Shown: positions 26,865 through 35,303, counted from the first letter of the stretch. The stretch: 60,654 nucleotides of DNA from Acetobacteraceae bacterium (GCA_025452005.1 JANWJK010000340.1:1-60654); one strand, 5' to 3'. Notes: generated from the letters alone by a model not told the origin. Translations and numbers: made by a program.

Positions 26865-28214
26865 ATGTCAGGTGCGTACGCCTCCGCCGCCGAGACGGCA
26901 CTGGAAGGCCAACGGATCGGCTCGTTGCAGATCCGCGTCGCCATCCTGTGCGCGCTGGCGCAGGGTTTCGACGGCTACGATATCAGTTCGATCGGCATGG
27001 CCGCGCCGTCGCTGTCGCACGCCTGGAACGTGACGCCGGCGGCGTTCGCCAGTGCTTTCGTCATGTCGAACGTCGGCGTGATGGTGGGCGCGCTGGCATC
27101 GGGTCCCGCCGGCGACCGCCTGGGACGCAAACCGGTCATCCTGACCAGCCTGCTGTTCCTGGGCGTGTTCTCGCTTGCCAGCGCCTATGCCGGGTCGATC
27201 GCGATGCTGGCGTTCCTGCGTTTCATGACCGGTATCGGCATCGGCGCACTCATGCCGTCAACCGTTGCATTGACCTCCGACTACGCGCCGGCACGGCTGC
27301 GCGCCACCATGACCATGTGGGTATTCGCCGGCAATCCGCTGGGCGGCTTTCTTGGCGGGCAGCTCATCGCTGCGCTGCTGCCGATGTTCGGCTGGCAGGT
27401 GATCTTCTACATCGGCGGCGCACTGCCGCTGCTGCTGTTTCCGGTGCTGCTGATCTGGCTGCCGGAGTCGCCGCGCTTCATGCTGGCGCACGGCAGGCGG
27501 TCACCCGCAGCACTCCGCATCCTTGCCAGGCTGGGCATCGATCCCGGCACCACCGCCGTCGTGGGTCCTGTGCAGCACGTCGACGTGGCCCGCGGCAATC
27601 CGGTCACGGCACTGTTCTCCAACGGATATGCCCTGCGCACCGTGCTGTTCTGGATCATGTTCTTCGCCAGCCTGCTCAGCCTGTACCTGATCGGCTTCTG
27701 GCTGCCCACGGTTCTGCATCTGGAAGGCCTCTCGCCAGCCGATGCAGTGTTCGCCTCCAGCCTCTACAGTGCCGGCGGCGCACTCAGCGTACTGCTGCTC
27801 GGACCGATGGCGACCACGCTCGGGACGGATCGCGTGCTCACCGCCTGCCTGGCATGCGGGATCGTCGTCATCGCGGCGGTCGCACTCGGCAACCTTCCCT
27901 ACCTGGTGCTGCTGCCGACGATCTTCGTCATGGGCGTATGCGTGGTCGGCGGTCAGTTGGGTGCGAACGGGCTCTCCGCCGCGAAATACCCGGCGCGCAT
28001 CCGCAACACCGGCGTCGGTTGGGCGCTGGGCATCGGCCGGCTTGGCGGTATCGTCGGCCCAGGATTGGGCGGTTTCCTGCTGGCGCAGGGTTGGCAGGCG
28101 CCACACATCCTGCTGTGCGCCTGCCTCACCGCCGCTATCGCCGCGATCTGCGTCGTGCTGCTGCAACTGCCCGCGGCCCAGGCAGACAACGAGCCGGCTT
28201 TGCGGCGCACGTGA
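26865..28214 (+). CDS. MFS transporter, aromatic acid:H+ symporter (AAHS) type
   Basis: The 449-residue protein has twelve predicted membrane segments. The first carries DGYDISSIGMAAP, matching the Asp-rich helix-1 motif of AAHS carriers (PcaK/BenK), and GDRLGRKPVIL between helices 2 and 3 is MFS motif A. A central hydrophilic loop sits near residues 205-245. A good ribosome-binding site (GGAGGGAA) precedes the ATG. It follows the LLM gene by 34 bases and converges on the yjfJ-like gene. Likely substrate class is an aromatic carboxylate, by family only. Confidence 0.87.
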   Translation: MSGAYASAAETALEGQRIGSLQIRVAILCALAQGFDGYDISSIGMAAPSLSHAWNVTPAAFASAFVMSNVGVMVGALASGPAGDRLGRKPVILTSLLFLGVFSLASAYAGSIAMLAFLRFMTGIGIGALMPSTVALTSDYAPARLRATMTMWVFAGNPLGGFLGGQLIAALLPMFGWQVIFYIGGALPLLLFPVLLIWLPESPRFMLAHGRRSPAALRILARLGIDPGTTAVVGPVQHVDVARGNPVTALFSNGYALRTVLFWIMFFASLLSLYLIGFWLPTVLHLEGLSPADAVFASSLYSAGGALSVLLLGPMATTLGTDRVLTACLACGIVVIAAVALGNLPYLVLLPTIFVMGVCVVGGQLGANGLSAAKYPARIRNTGVGWALGIGRLGGIVGPGLGGFLLAQGWQAPHILLCACLTAAIAAICVVLLQLPAAQADNEPALRRT

Positions 28215-28242
28215 TCCGTGCCGGCGCCGCGCCTAATACCCC

Positions 28243-29010
28243 TCAGTGCGCACGCAGCGCCGCCAGCCGGTCCGTCAGACTGGTCGGGGCCGCCCCCTTG
28301 CCGGAGGCGATGCGCATCGCATCCGCGATGTTCGCGTCATCTTTCTCGGGCTGGGTCGGCGTCAGCAGCTTCGCTTTCATGTTGGCGGACTCTGCGTTCG
28401 CAAGGTCGCGCGCCGCGGCATCCTGCATCGACCGCAATGCCACGTTCAGACCGCTGGTGGTCGTGCCCAGCCCGGCGGCGCGACGCGCGGCGTCGGCCTG
28501 CTGCTCGGCCATCTGCCGCTGCTGACCGGCACGTGCCATGTCGCGCTGGGCGCGCTCGAGCTGTGAGCGGCCTTCGCGCAGCTTGCCGCCGGCATCCGTG
28601 TATGTCTTCTCGAGCATCTCGAGGAATTCCTTGGCATCGACGACGTCCTTTTTCTCGCGGTCCACTTCGGGCGCCATCTGCTCCAGCATCGTCACCAGCG
28701 TCGTCAGGCTGCGCTCGAGTTCGGCCTTCTTCGCCGGATCGGTTTCCGCCGCAACCTGTGCCTGGAGATGTTCCGCCGCAGCCATCCGCTGTGTAGACAG
28801 GGTCTGGATGGCTTCGGCCTCGCGGGTCTCCTTGTCGTAGCTCTGCCGCGCCCGCGCCACCTGCTGGCCGAGCTCGTCGAGATGCTGCTCCATCGAGCGC
28901 ATCTCGGCCTCGCTTGCCGATTGCGGGTCCCATCGGACCAGCGCGTCGACGCCGGCCTGCACCGCCTTGTCCGCCTTCACGCCGATCAGGTTGCGCATGA
29001 ATTGCAGCAT
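28243..29010 (-). CDS. PspA/IM30-family coiled-coil protein, YjfJ-like
   Basis: This is a 255-residue, almost entirely alpha-helical, charged protein with long coiled coils (about residues 35-215). It has the N-terminal LQFMRNLIGVKADKAVQAG, resembling the amphipathic start of PspA/IM30-type membrane-stress proteins. Its neighbours are a DUF350 membrane protein and a DUF2491 protein, the same set as yjfJ-yjfL-yjfK in E. coli, which supports the YjfJ identification. It is the last gene of the minus-strand unit psiF-yjfK-yjfL-yjfJ. The likely role is peripheral, at the cytoplasmic face of the inner membrane; the exact function is not known. Confidence 0.75.
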   Translation of the reverse strand: MLQFMRNLIGVKADKAVQAGVDALVRWDPQSASEAEMRSMEQHLDELGQQVARARQSYDKETREAEAIQTLSTQRMAAAEHLQAQVAAETDPAKKAELERSLTTLVTMLEQMAPEVDREKKDVVDAKEFLEMLEKTYTDAGGKLREGRSQLERAQRDMARAGQQRQMAEQQADAARRAAGLGTTTSGLNVALRSMQDAAARDLANAESANMKAKLLTPTQPEKDDANIADAMRIASGKGAAPTSLTDRLAALRAH

Positions 29011-29042
29011 TGTGTGGTCCTCCTTGTTGCCTCGACGTGCGA

Positions 29043-29474
29043 TCAGACCGGAATCATCCCGGCCGCGTTGAGCAGTGCGATCGCGAGCTGTGCCGCCGTT
29101 ATCGGCAGGGCCGCCGCGATGCTTCCGTCATCGATCCTGAGCTTCAACCCCCGCATCACGTGCGACGCGACGACCACCGTGACCAGTTGCAGCAGCAGTG
29201 CGACGATACCCCACACAACGATGTCGAGCACTGCCCGTGTCGTCGCCAGCAGTGCCGCCAGCGGGATGGCCAACGCAACCACAGCGCCACTCAGCACGGT
29301 CGCCGCCGCGACGTTGCCCTCGCGCAGCAGCTCTCGCTCATGGAACGGCGTAACGAACGTGTAGACCACCACGCCGACCACCAGCAGCACTATGCAGGTG
29401 GCGAATTGCAGCAGCAACACCGGCAATCCGCTGCCGAGTGCGCCGGCAACGCTCGAGGACAGGGTTTCGTACAT
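29043..29474 (-). CDS. DUF350 membrane protein, YjfL-like
   Basis: The 143-residue protein has four membrane segments (about residues 16-40, 56-80, 83-107 and 120-141) arranged as two related halves, the usual DUF350 duplication. The conserved turn after the first helix reads TPFHERELLREGNVAAA. E. coli YjfL belongs to this family and lies beside YjfJ and YjfK. The gene is 32 bases upstream of the yjfJ-like gene and 18 bases after the DUF2491 gene. Function is unknown; the conserved charged residue between helices hints at a small transporter or scaffold. Confidence 0.8.
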   Translation of the reverse strand: MYETLSSSVAGALGSGLPVLLLQFATCIVLLVVGVVVYTFVTPFHERELLREGNVAAATVLSGAVVALAIPLAALLATTRAVLDIVVWGIVALLLQLVTVVVASHVMRGLKLRIDDGSIAAALPITAAQLAIALLNAAGMIPV

Positions 29475-29492
29475 GAGGCGCTCCGCGATCTC

Positions 29493-30848
29493 TCAAGGGG
29501 AAACGGACGGCAGTGTCAGGGAGGCAGGATTCACGTCGATGCCGGCGTGGATTTCCACCCAGGCCTGACTCCCGTCCTCGACCGCCGCAACCATGACGTA
29601 TTCGCTCGATGGCGCCGGCGGCGCGGCGCCGGTCGGACCTGCATACAGCATCGCCTGTAGCCGGCGCTGCGTCACGCCGCCGAGCGCCTGGACGGTCTCG
29701 GTCTGTTGACGCGGCGGGATCTTCGTCTGCCCCGGCCCCCACGCCCGGTCGTAATTCTTGCCATCCTTGGTCTGGAACGCCGGCCAGCCGATCATCCCCT
29801 GCGCCGGATCGAGCCACTCGCCCCACTCGTCCTGGCTGGCCGGATGCACCTCGTCGAGCCGGGAAAAGTAGCGACACTCGTCCGGCGCGCCGTCGGCGCC
29901 GAGATGGAGTTGGAAGAAACCGGTCCGGCCCGGCAGGTAAAGGCGGTGCAATCGAGCGCCGACATCCTCCAGCAGTCCGACCGCATCGACGCTGATCATC
30001 CCGCTTCCTGGCGGCGGCTGCACTTTGGTGACGCCCGCGGCGAGCAGGAAAGGCGCCGGATCGAGCGGAATCGTCTGTCCGACACGGAAGCGCGTCGCCG
30101 CGCTGCCCGAGATGCCCGGTGGCAGGCTTGCGACGGATGGTCGCGCCGCGCGGCGGCGCGCCAGCCACAGCAGGACGAACACCGCGGCCGCGACGAACAG
30201 CACCACCCATACCAGGCCCGAACCGCCTGACGCGGCGGCAACCGGTTGGCCCGCGTCGCCAGGTGCCGCCGATGCCGGCGCGCCAAGCGCCGCCAGCCGC
30301 GCCGCCGCGTTGGGGTCGCGCATGACCTCGCGGCGCCATTGCTGGTAGGCCGGATCGGCCTGAGATTGCTGGAAGTATGCGGCGCGATCTGATGCCGACA
30401 ACGCACCAAGCATGGCCCAGAACGCCGCGGTGCCGAAACCGCCCGACCCGCCGACAACTCCAACCGGCATCGCGTAGCTTGGCGGACGGCGAGGGACGTA
30501 GCCACCGTATCGCCCGGCCGCGTCGGGCGGTGGCGGGGCTGCGACCGGCGGGCGGCGGGGCTGCTGGGATGCGCGAAACTGCTGCAATGCCTGCGCGGAG
30601 GTCGCCCGCGAGATCGCGATGTCGCCGGCCGAACCCGAGACGAAGCCGCTGCCGGTGATTGACGGGCGCCGATAGCCGCCACTGGAAGAGACCGCTCGGC
30701 CCCCACCGAACGACGCACCATACTGCGTGGACATCGCGGGACGGCGGTAGCCCCCGCTGTCGGCGAGCGCACTTGTCGGTGTTGCGGGAAACGCCCCGCA
30801 CAGTGCAGCAGTCAGCGCCGCGCAGAAGCAGGCTGCGCGGAGCAGCAT
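29493..30848 (-). CDS. DUF2491 protein, YjfK-like, with N-terminal signal and internal TM
   Basis: The 451-residue protein starts with a secretory signal (about residues 1-29), then a low-complexity Gly/Ser/Pro-rich region in which SGGYRRP occurs twice (31-37 and 56-62). One membrane segment follows near 210-232 (GLVWVVLFVAAAVFVLLWL), then a globular DUF2491 domain (about 255-445). E. coli YjfK is mostly the last part; the secreted repeat region looks like a lineage addition. If the signal is cleaved, the repeats are periplasmic and the DUF2491 domain cytoplasmic. The gene lies 7 bases after psiF and 18 before the DUF350 gene. Biochemical role unknown. Confidence 0.75.
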   Translation of the reverse strand: MLLRAACFCAALTAALCGAFPATPTSALADSGGYRRPAMSTQYGASFGGGRAVSSSGGYRRPSITGSGFVSGSAGDIAISRATSAQALQQFRASQQPRRPPVAAPPPPDAAGRYGGYVPRRPPSYAMPVGVVGGSGGFGTAAFWAMLGALSASDRAAYFQQSQADPAYQQWRREVMRDPNAAARLAALGAPASAAPGDAGQPVAAASGGSGLVWVVLFVAAAVFVLLWLARRRAARPSVASLPPGISGSAATRFRVGQTIPLDPAPFLLAAGVTKVQPPPGSGMISVDAVGLLEDVGARLHRLYLPGRTGFFQLHLGADGAPDECRYFSRLDEVHPASQDEWGEWLDPAQGMIGWPAFQTKDGKNYDRAWGPGQTKIPPRQQTETVQALGGVTQRRLQAMLYAGPTGAAPPAPSSEYVMVAAVEDGSQAWVEIHAGIDVNPASLTLPSVSP

Positions 30849-30855
30849 CAGTGCG

Positions 30856-31164
30856 TCAGGCGGATTTTTTGAGGCAAGTCGACAGATACGCCTTGCGATC
30901 GTCGCTGGTCATCTTTTCCTGCGTCGCCTCGGCATTGCAGACCTTCATCAGCGTGGTCTGATTCATCTTCCCGCTCAGGCAGGCACTCATGTAGTTCTGC
31001 CGCGCATCGCCCTTGAGACTCTTTTGCGACGCATCGGCGTTGCAGGTCGTCATCCGCTGCTGCTGCGCCGCCTGTGCGGGCGTCGGAGCCTTGTCCTGTT
31101 CCGCCAGCGCCGGCGCGACGGCGACCATTGCGAGGGCACAGAGCCCGCAAGCGAAACGAAGCAT
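30856..31164 (-). CDS. PsiF-repeat periplasmic protein
   Basis: This 102-residue protein has a cleavable signal peptide (about residues 1-21, ending APALA) and two PsiF repeats, RMTTCNADASQKSLKGDARQ and later KVCNAEATQEKMTSDDRK, each with two cysteines that probably form a disulfide in the periplasm. PsiF is phosphate-starvation induced in E. coli; no pho box was recognised here. An in-frame GTG three codons upstream is possible, but the ATG at 31164 has GGAAG just before it. It is the first gene of the psiF-yjfK-yjfL-yjfJ unit. Confidence 0.82.
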   Translation of the reverse strand: MLRFACGLCALAMVAVAPALAEQDKAPTPAQAAQQQRMTTCNADASQKSLKGDARQNYMSACLSGKMNQTTLMKVCNAEATQEKMTSDDRKAYLSTCLKKSA

Positions 31165-31330
31165 TTCTTCCACCCCACGAATTACCTACCAAAAGGTTAA
31201 CGCAGGCCGGGGGCTGAGGCAATCACGTTCACGTGCGCGTTATTTTGGCAGCGTAGAATTATTCTATGGTGCGGGGCGATAAGGCTCCGTTGTACTGATC
31301 ACGTCAACGTGAATAAGGAGGGAACTCGCA

Positions 31331-31636
31331 ATGTGGGGCGGAATAATCGGTCTGATCATTCAATTGATCGCTGGCGGCGTGGGCGGCAACGTTGCCGGCT
31401 CGATGCTGAAGCAGTTCGATCTCGGCACTGTCGGCAACACGATCGCAGGCGTGATCGGCGGCGGCGTCGGTGCGCAGATCATCGGTCAGTTTGTCGGCGG
31501 CGGCGCGGCAGCCGGCGGCGGTCTCGATATCGGTTCCATCATCGGTCAGATCGTATCCGGCGGAGTCGGCGGCGGCGTCCTGATGGCGATCATCGGGCTC
31601 ATCAAGCAGGCGATGGGCGGCCAAAAGCTCAGCTGA
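31331..31636 (+). CDS. Small glycine-rich membrane protein
   Basis: The 101-residue, very hydrophobic protein has long glycine-rich helical stretches (GVIGGGVGAQIIGQFVGGG and similar) and few charged residues. Such glycine-zipper segments pack in membranes or form oligomers. It has an excellent ribosome-binding site (AAGGAGGGAA) and a free-standing position divergent from psiF, so it looks like a real, well-expressed gene. I do not recognise a named family. Stress-related neighbours (PsiF, Yjf proteins, host-attachment gene, ECF sigma) suggest an envelope role. Confidence 0.7.
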   Translation: MWGGIIGLIIQLIAGGVGGNVAGSMLKQFDLGTVGNTIAGVIGGGVGAQIIGQFVGGGAAAGGGLDIGSIIGQIVSGGVGGGVLMAIIGLIKQAMGGQKLS

Positions 31637-31646
31637 GGGTCGCCTG

Positions 31647-31684
31647 CGGCGCGCGGCGGCAATCGCTCCTGTCGCCGCGCGCCG
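31647..31684. terminator. Perfect 12-bp GC hairpin between convergent genes
   Basis: CGGCGCGCGGCG at 31647-31658 is perfectly complementary to 31673-31684, with a 14-base loop. It lies between the stop of the glycine-rich gene and the stop of the convergent host-attachment gene, where a bidirectional terminator is expected. No T-run follows on either strand, so it would be a non-canonical terminator. Confidence 0.45.
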
Positions 31685-31711
31685 GTTGGCGATCGCAGCC
31701 GCGAGCGTAGC

Positions 31712-32178
31712 TCAGGCGACCGGGCGGCGCACCGGGCTTACCCATTCGCGCACATGCCGCCAGAGTTCGTGGTCGGGCGTCTTCACCAGATCCTTGTCCA
31801 GCGTGCCGACCAGCTTCGCCTGCGTCGAAGGATCCACCGCCTTGTGCAACTCGTGCAGGACGTGCCGGGCGCCACCAGCAGCAGTTCGTCGAACTCGTCG
31901 CGCACCGATGCGGCGTCGATCTGTTCGCCCACCAGCCGGATGAACTTCGCCTTCTCCATTGCGTGCAGGTCGTGCCGCTGACCGAGGGCGTGGCGCGCGC
32001 TCGCGCCGCTCTCGAACGAGCGGCCGGGCCGGTCGGAGCCCAGATCGCGCGAGCGCCGATGCGCGGACGCCGAATCGATCGAGCCGACTGTGCGCAGCGC
32101 ATTGTCCTCGTCCGGCTGGACGAAGCGCGCATGTTCCCCGTCGACGACGACGATACGAAGGGTCAGGGGTCTTGCCAT
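31712..32178 (-). pseudogene. Host-attachment family protein, disrupted by a one-base frameshift
   Basis: The first part, from a strong ribosome-binding site (AAGGAGG) and ATG at 32178, reads like the host-attachment (baeRF-like) family: IVVVDGEHARFVQ, then SDRPGRSFES, then FDELLLVAP. Right there (about 31866-31869) the frame is lost. In the next frame the family's C-terminus continues perfectly: RHVLHELHKAVDP, then LVGTLDKDLVKTPDHELW, ending at a stop at 31712. One extra C in the CCC run at 31867-31869 would restore a protein of about 155 residues. So this is either a recent pseudogene or a sequencing/assembly error; strong coding character on both sides of the break favours error or a very recent mutation. 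Family members are implicated in surface attachment, but the biochemical role is unclear. Confidence 0.8.
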
Positions 32179-32241
32179 GATTGCTGCCTCCTTACCGGAG
32201 GTCATGCTGCGCCACCGTCGCGGGTTGCGCTTTGATCTGGA

Positions 32242-33015
32242 TCAGCCGAGCTGCTTGCGCACCAGCTCAGCGATGCGGCGGAGTTCGGGCGGCGGCAGCT
32301 TTCCCACGACCGTGTAGCCGACACTCTTGTCGATCCAGGCGCAGCCATCGACGTGAGCGAAGTCGACATGCTGGATCGGCATGGTCGCCGCCTCGCTCAG
32401 CGGCAGCACGAACACCGTAAGCCGTACCCCCTGCGGGTCGTCGTACATGAACAGACCGGCGGGTCCGTCGGGGGTGGCAGCCAGGCGGCCGCCCATATAG
32501 CTGTAACCATCGGCGGACAGGTCGGGCGGCGCCACCTGGTGGTTCAGCCGGTTCGACACCCAGCGCGCCAGATCGTCACGCTGCAGGGCACCCAGTTCGG
32601 TCGGGCGCCGGCGGTCGGCGGTATAGACCACGTGGTTGGCCACTGCCTGCTGCGCCAGCAGCGTCATCGTGCCTGCCTGCGTCGGCTGGCCGCCATGCAG
32701 GAACCATCCCCCCACGCCGCCAAGGCCGAACGCCAGCAGGACAGCCGCCGCCGCCCGCCACGGCAGCCGGCGCCGCCCCAACCGCTGCTGGATCAGCTGC
32801 TCCAGGCCGAGTCGCGGCGGAACCGGCTCGGCCGCCACCGAAGCGAATGCGGCGCGCAACGCCGCGCGCTGTTCGCGCCATGCCGCGACCCGTCGCGCGA
32901 CGTCGGGCTGTTCCTGAAGGTAGCGCAGCACCACGGGCTCACGCGCCGGGTCGAGCTGGCCATCGATCCAAGCGTGCAGTTCTTCCTCGGCGATCGGCAG
33001 AGCCGGGTCGCTCAT
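32242..33015 (-). CDS. Transmembrane anti-sigma factor
   Basis: The 257-residue protein has a cytoplasmic N-terminal helical anti-sigma domain (about residues 8-60, with ELHAWIDGQLDPAREP), one membrane segment (about 86-106) and a C-terminal extracytoplasmic domain. It lacks the His-x3-Cys-x2-Cys zinc site of ZAS-type anti-sigmas, like the RskA/FecR-like non-zinc types common in alphaproteobacteria. Its start overlaps the sigma-factor stop by 4 bases, the usual coupling for a sigma/anti-sigma pair. It would hold the sigma factor at the membrane until an envelope signal triggers release. Confidence 0.85.
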   Translation of the reverse strand: MSDPALPIAEEELHAWIDGQLDPAREPVVLRYLQEQPDVARRVAAWREQRAALRAAFASVAAEPVPPRLGLEQLIQQRLGRRRLPWRAAAAVLLAFGLGGVGGWFLHGGQPTQAGTMTLLAQQAVANHVVYTADRRRPTELGALQRDDLARWVSNRLNHQVAPPDLSADGYSYMGGRLAATPDGPAGLFMYDDPQGVRLTVFVLPLSEAATMPIQHVDFAHVDGCAWIDKSVGYTVVGKLPPPELRRIAELVRKQLG

Positions 33016-33533
33016 TTGACCCTCCGCAGCACCGGTCGCACCTCATCCTCTTCGGTCAACTGCCGCAGCCGCTCGCGGCCACGCGCCAGCCGCGACATCA
33101 CCGTGCCGATGGGAATGCCCAGCACATGGGCGGCGTCGGCGTACGAGAGGTCCTCGACGGAGACCAGCAGGATGACGCTGCGCTGTTCCACCGGGAGCGC
33201 GTTGAGCCCACGGATCAGGTCTCGCCACTGGAGACCGCTCTCCTGATCCGCACGGATGCTCATGGCAGCCTCGTGCGTCTCGTCGAGCGGCTCACCGGCC
33301 GGTCGCGCCTTGGCTCGGCGCAACTGGCTGATGAAAAGGTTGTGCATGATGGCGAACAGCCAGGCCCTTACGTCGGCGTCGTCGCGTCGCGTGTGCAGCT
33401 TGTCCAGCGCACGGACCAGGCAGTCGTGCACCAGGTCGTCGGCATCGTCGCGATTGCGCAGGAGCGCGGCGGCGTAGCGACGCAGCGCCGGAATGCAGGC
33501 TTCGATGCGGGTCAGCACGCCGGAGACGGTCAC
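33012..33533 (-). CDS. ECF sigma factor (sigma-70 family, extracytoplasmic function)
   Basis: From GTG 33533 the protein is 173 residues, with region 2 (LLRNRDDADDLVHDCLVRAL and RAWLFAIMHNLFISQLRR) and region 4 (LSYADAAHVLGIPIGTVMSRL, the helix-turn-helix that reads the -35). Longer in-frame starts at 33578 and 33626 exist, but a promoter-like GGAAT-N16-CGTCC occupies 33636-33611, so a start at 33626 would fall inside the promoter. The GTG gives the usual ECF N-terminus. It overlaps the anti-sigma gene by 4 bases. The regulon probably includes itself; neighbouring envelope genes are possible targets but no second copy of the promoter was confirmed. Confidence 0.88.
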   Translation of the reverse strand: MTVSGVLTRIEACIPALRRYAAALLRNRDDADDLVHDCLVRALDKLHTRRDDADVRAWLFAIMHNLFISQLRRAKARPAGEPLDETHEAAMSIRADQESGLQWRDLIRGLNALPVEQRSVILLVSVEDLSYADAAHVLGIPIGTVMSRLARGRERLRQLTEEDEVRPVLRRVK

Positions 33534-33610
33534 GGCATGATCGGCCCCGTCGTCTGCCCGGCGTGGTGGGCTCCGCACATCGATAGCGTCTGCTCCCGTC
33601 CCCAGGAAGG

Positions 33611-33636
33611 GGACGCACGGCGCCACACTTTATTCC
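33611..33636 (-). promoter_or_regulatory. Putative autoregulatory ECF promoter
   Basis: Read on the minus strand, GGAAT (33636-33632) is followed after exactly 16 bases by CGTCC (33615-33611). This matches the GGAA(C/T)-N16-CGT(C/T) form common upstream of alphaproteobacterial ECF sigma operons. It sits about 75 bases ahead of the preferred sigma-factor start. It is the basis for rejecting the longest sigma reading frame. Confidence 0.55.
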
Positions 33637-33704
33637 CCTGCGCGAGGCTGCTGGACGCCAGCCTGTCGGTGACCGAAGCTGTGCCGACCGAAGGAGGAAC
33701 CGCC

Positions 33705-34862
33705 ATGAAGATCACCAAGGTCGAACCCCTGCTGCTGGACCGGTTCCTCTACGTCCGCGTCAGCACCGACGCGGGGATCACCGGGATAGGCGAGTCGGGC
33801 ACCTGGGGCCAGCTTGAGGCCTCTGCCGCATCGATCAGCAAATACGGGGAATACCTCCTTGGCAAGGACCCGTTCCCGATCGAGCACCACTGGAACGTCA
33901 TGCTCCGGGCCAATCATTTCACCGGCGGCGCGATCACCGGCGCCGTGTCGGCGATCGACATCGCATTGTGGGATATCAAGGGCAAGGCATTCGGCGTGCC
34001 GGTGTATGAGCTGCTCGGCGGCCGGATGCGCCACAAGGCGCGGCTCTACGGCCACGTGAAGGGCCGCACCATCGACAAGCTGGTGGAGGAGGCGGTCCGC
34101 CTGAAAGACGCCGGCTTCACCGCGCTGGGGCATCTGAACCCGCTGCTGGACGAGAGCGAGGACGAACCGTGGTACCGCTCGCACGCCGCCCGGATCGACG
34201 AGGCGATCGACAATGTGCGCCGGCTGCGCGAGGCGGTCGGGCCGAAGGTGGACCTTTGCATCGAGATCCACCGCCGCCTGACGCCGCCCGAGGCGATCGC
34301 GCTGGGGCGCGGCATCGAGAAGTACACGCCGATGTTCTTCGAGGACCCGCTGCGGCCGAACAGCTTCGACGCAATGGCGGACGTGGCGCGGCACATCGAC
34401 ATCCCGATCGCGACCGGCGAGCGGTTCCACAGCCTGTATCAGTTCCAGACGCTGCTGACGCGCAACGCGGTGCAGTACCTGCGCCCGGATGTGTGCCTGG
34501 TGGGCGGGATCACCGGGGCGAAGAAGGTGGCGGCGATCGCCGAGGCGCACGATGCGTGGGTGGTGCCGCACAATCCGCTGTCGCCGATCTCCACCGCCGC
34601 CTGTCTGCAGATCGCCGCCTGCATCCCGAACTTCGCGATCCAGGAGTATCCGTCGCGGACGCCGGACCTGGACGGCGGCAAGGAACTGCTGGGCAACGAC
34701 CTGGCGACCGGGCTGGAGGAGCAGGTGGACGGGTTCATCGCGATCCCCGGCGGCCCGGGGATCGGGGTGGAACTGGTCGAGGACGTGGAGCGGCGGTTCC
34801 CCTACCGGGCACGGCCGATCAAGATGCGGCCGCATGTGGATGGATCGGTGGTTGACATGTAA
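33705..34862 (+). CDS. Enolase-superfamily (mandelate racemase/muconate lactonizing) protein, sugar-acid dehydratase-like
   Basis: The 385-residue protein has an N-terminal capping domain and a TIM barrel. Metal ligands of the superfamily appear as Glu in DLCIEIHRRLTPPEA, Glu in MFFEDPLRPNSF and Glu in IATGERFHS. A general-base His lies in WVVPHNPLSPISTAACL, close to the galactonate/mannonate-dehydratase branch rather than muconate cycloisomerase. A strong AAGGAGG ribosome-binding site precedes the ATG at 33705. It heads a three-gene plus-strand unit with the DOPA-dioxygenase-like gene (38 bases) and the VOC gene (28 more). The reaction is probably dehydration or isomerisation of a carboxylic acid; the substrate is unknown. 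Confidence 0.85.
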   Translation: MKITKVEPLLLDRFLYVRVSTDAGITGIGESGTWGQLEASAASISKYGEYLLGKDPFPIEHHWNVMLRANHFTGGAITGAVSAIDIALWDIKGKAFGVPVYELLGGRMRHKARLYGHVKGRTIDKLVEEAVRLKDAGFTALGHLNPLLDESEDEPWYRSHAARIDEAIDNVRRLREAVGPKVDLCIEIHRRLTPPEAIALGRGIEKYTPMFFEDPLRPNSFDAMADVARHIDIPIATGERFHSLYQFQTLLTRNAVQYLRPDVCLVGGITGAKKVAAIAEAHDAWVVPHNPLSPISTAACLQIAACIPNFAIQEYPSRTPDLDGGKELLGNDLATGLEEQVDGFIAIPGGPGIGVELVEDVERRFPYRARPIKMRPHVDGSVVDM

Positions 34863-34900
34863 GATGCCCGGCAGAGGCACACCCACGAGGAGGAACTCCC

Positions 34901-35275
34901 ATGACCGGATCACCCGAGGCGCTGCACGGCTACCACGCCCACATCTACTACAACGACGAAACCTTCCCGATCGCGACCAAATTGCGCGATACGCTGGCGA
35001 CAGACTTCCCGGTGCAGATCGGCAGGAACGCCGGCATCGCCGGGCCGCACCCGGTGCCGCAGATCCAGATCATCTTCAAGAAGGACGCGTTTCAGAGCGT
35101 GGTGCCCTGGCTGATGCTGAACCGCGAGGGACTCGACATCCTGGTGCATCCGCTGAGCGACGACGAGTACGACGACCACACCATCAATGCATTGTGGCTT
35201 GGTACGCCGGTCGCACTGAAGATCGAGACACTGCCGCACGGCCCCTACCCCGCCCGGCTGCTGCCGACCGACTGA
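34901..35275 (+). CDS. DOPA 4,5-dioxygenase-like protein
   Basis: The 124-residue protein is of the DOPA-dioxygenase family. The conserved His pattern is visible: YHAHIYYND near the N-terminus, GPHPVPQIQIIF in the middle and LDILVHPLSDDEYDDHT near the C-terminus. In betalain and fungal pigment pathways this family opens catechol rings; bacterial members are mostly uncharacterised. A GAGGAGG ribosome-binding site precedes it. Its place between an enolase-superfamily protein and a VOC dioxygenase-like protein suggests a catechol-type intermediate. Confidence 0.85.
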   Translation: MTGSPEALHGYHAHIYYNDETFPIATKLRDTLATDFPVQIGRNAGIAGPHPVPQIQIIFKKDAFQSVVPWLMLNREGLDILVHPLSDDEYDDHTINALWLGTPVALKIETLPHGPYPARLLPTD

Positions 35276-35303
35276 ACGTTCGCGCGGCCGAAGGAGACCC
35301 CAG

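Noticed and set aside
30660-30760. DNA tandem repeat encoding SGGYRRP twice
   Set aside because: Only two imperfect copies 75 bases apart within a coding region; this is a protein-level repeat, not a CRISPR or mobile repeat.
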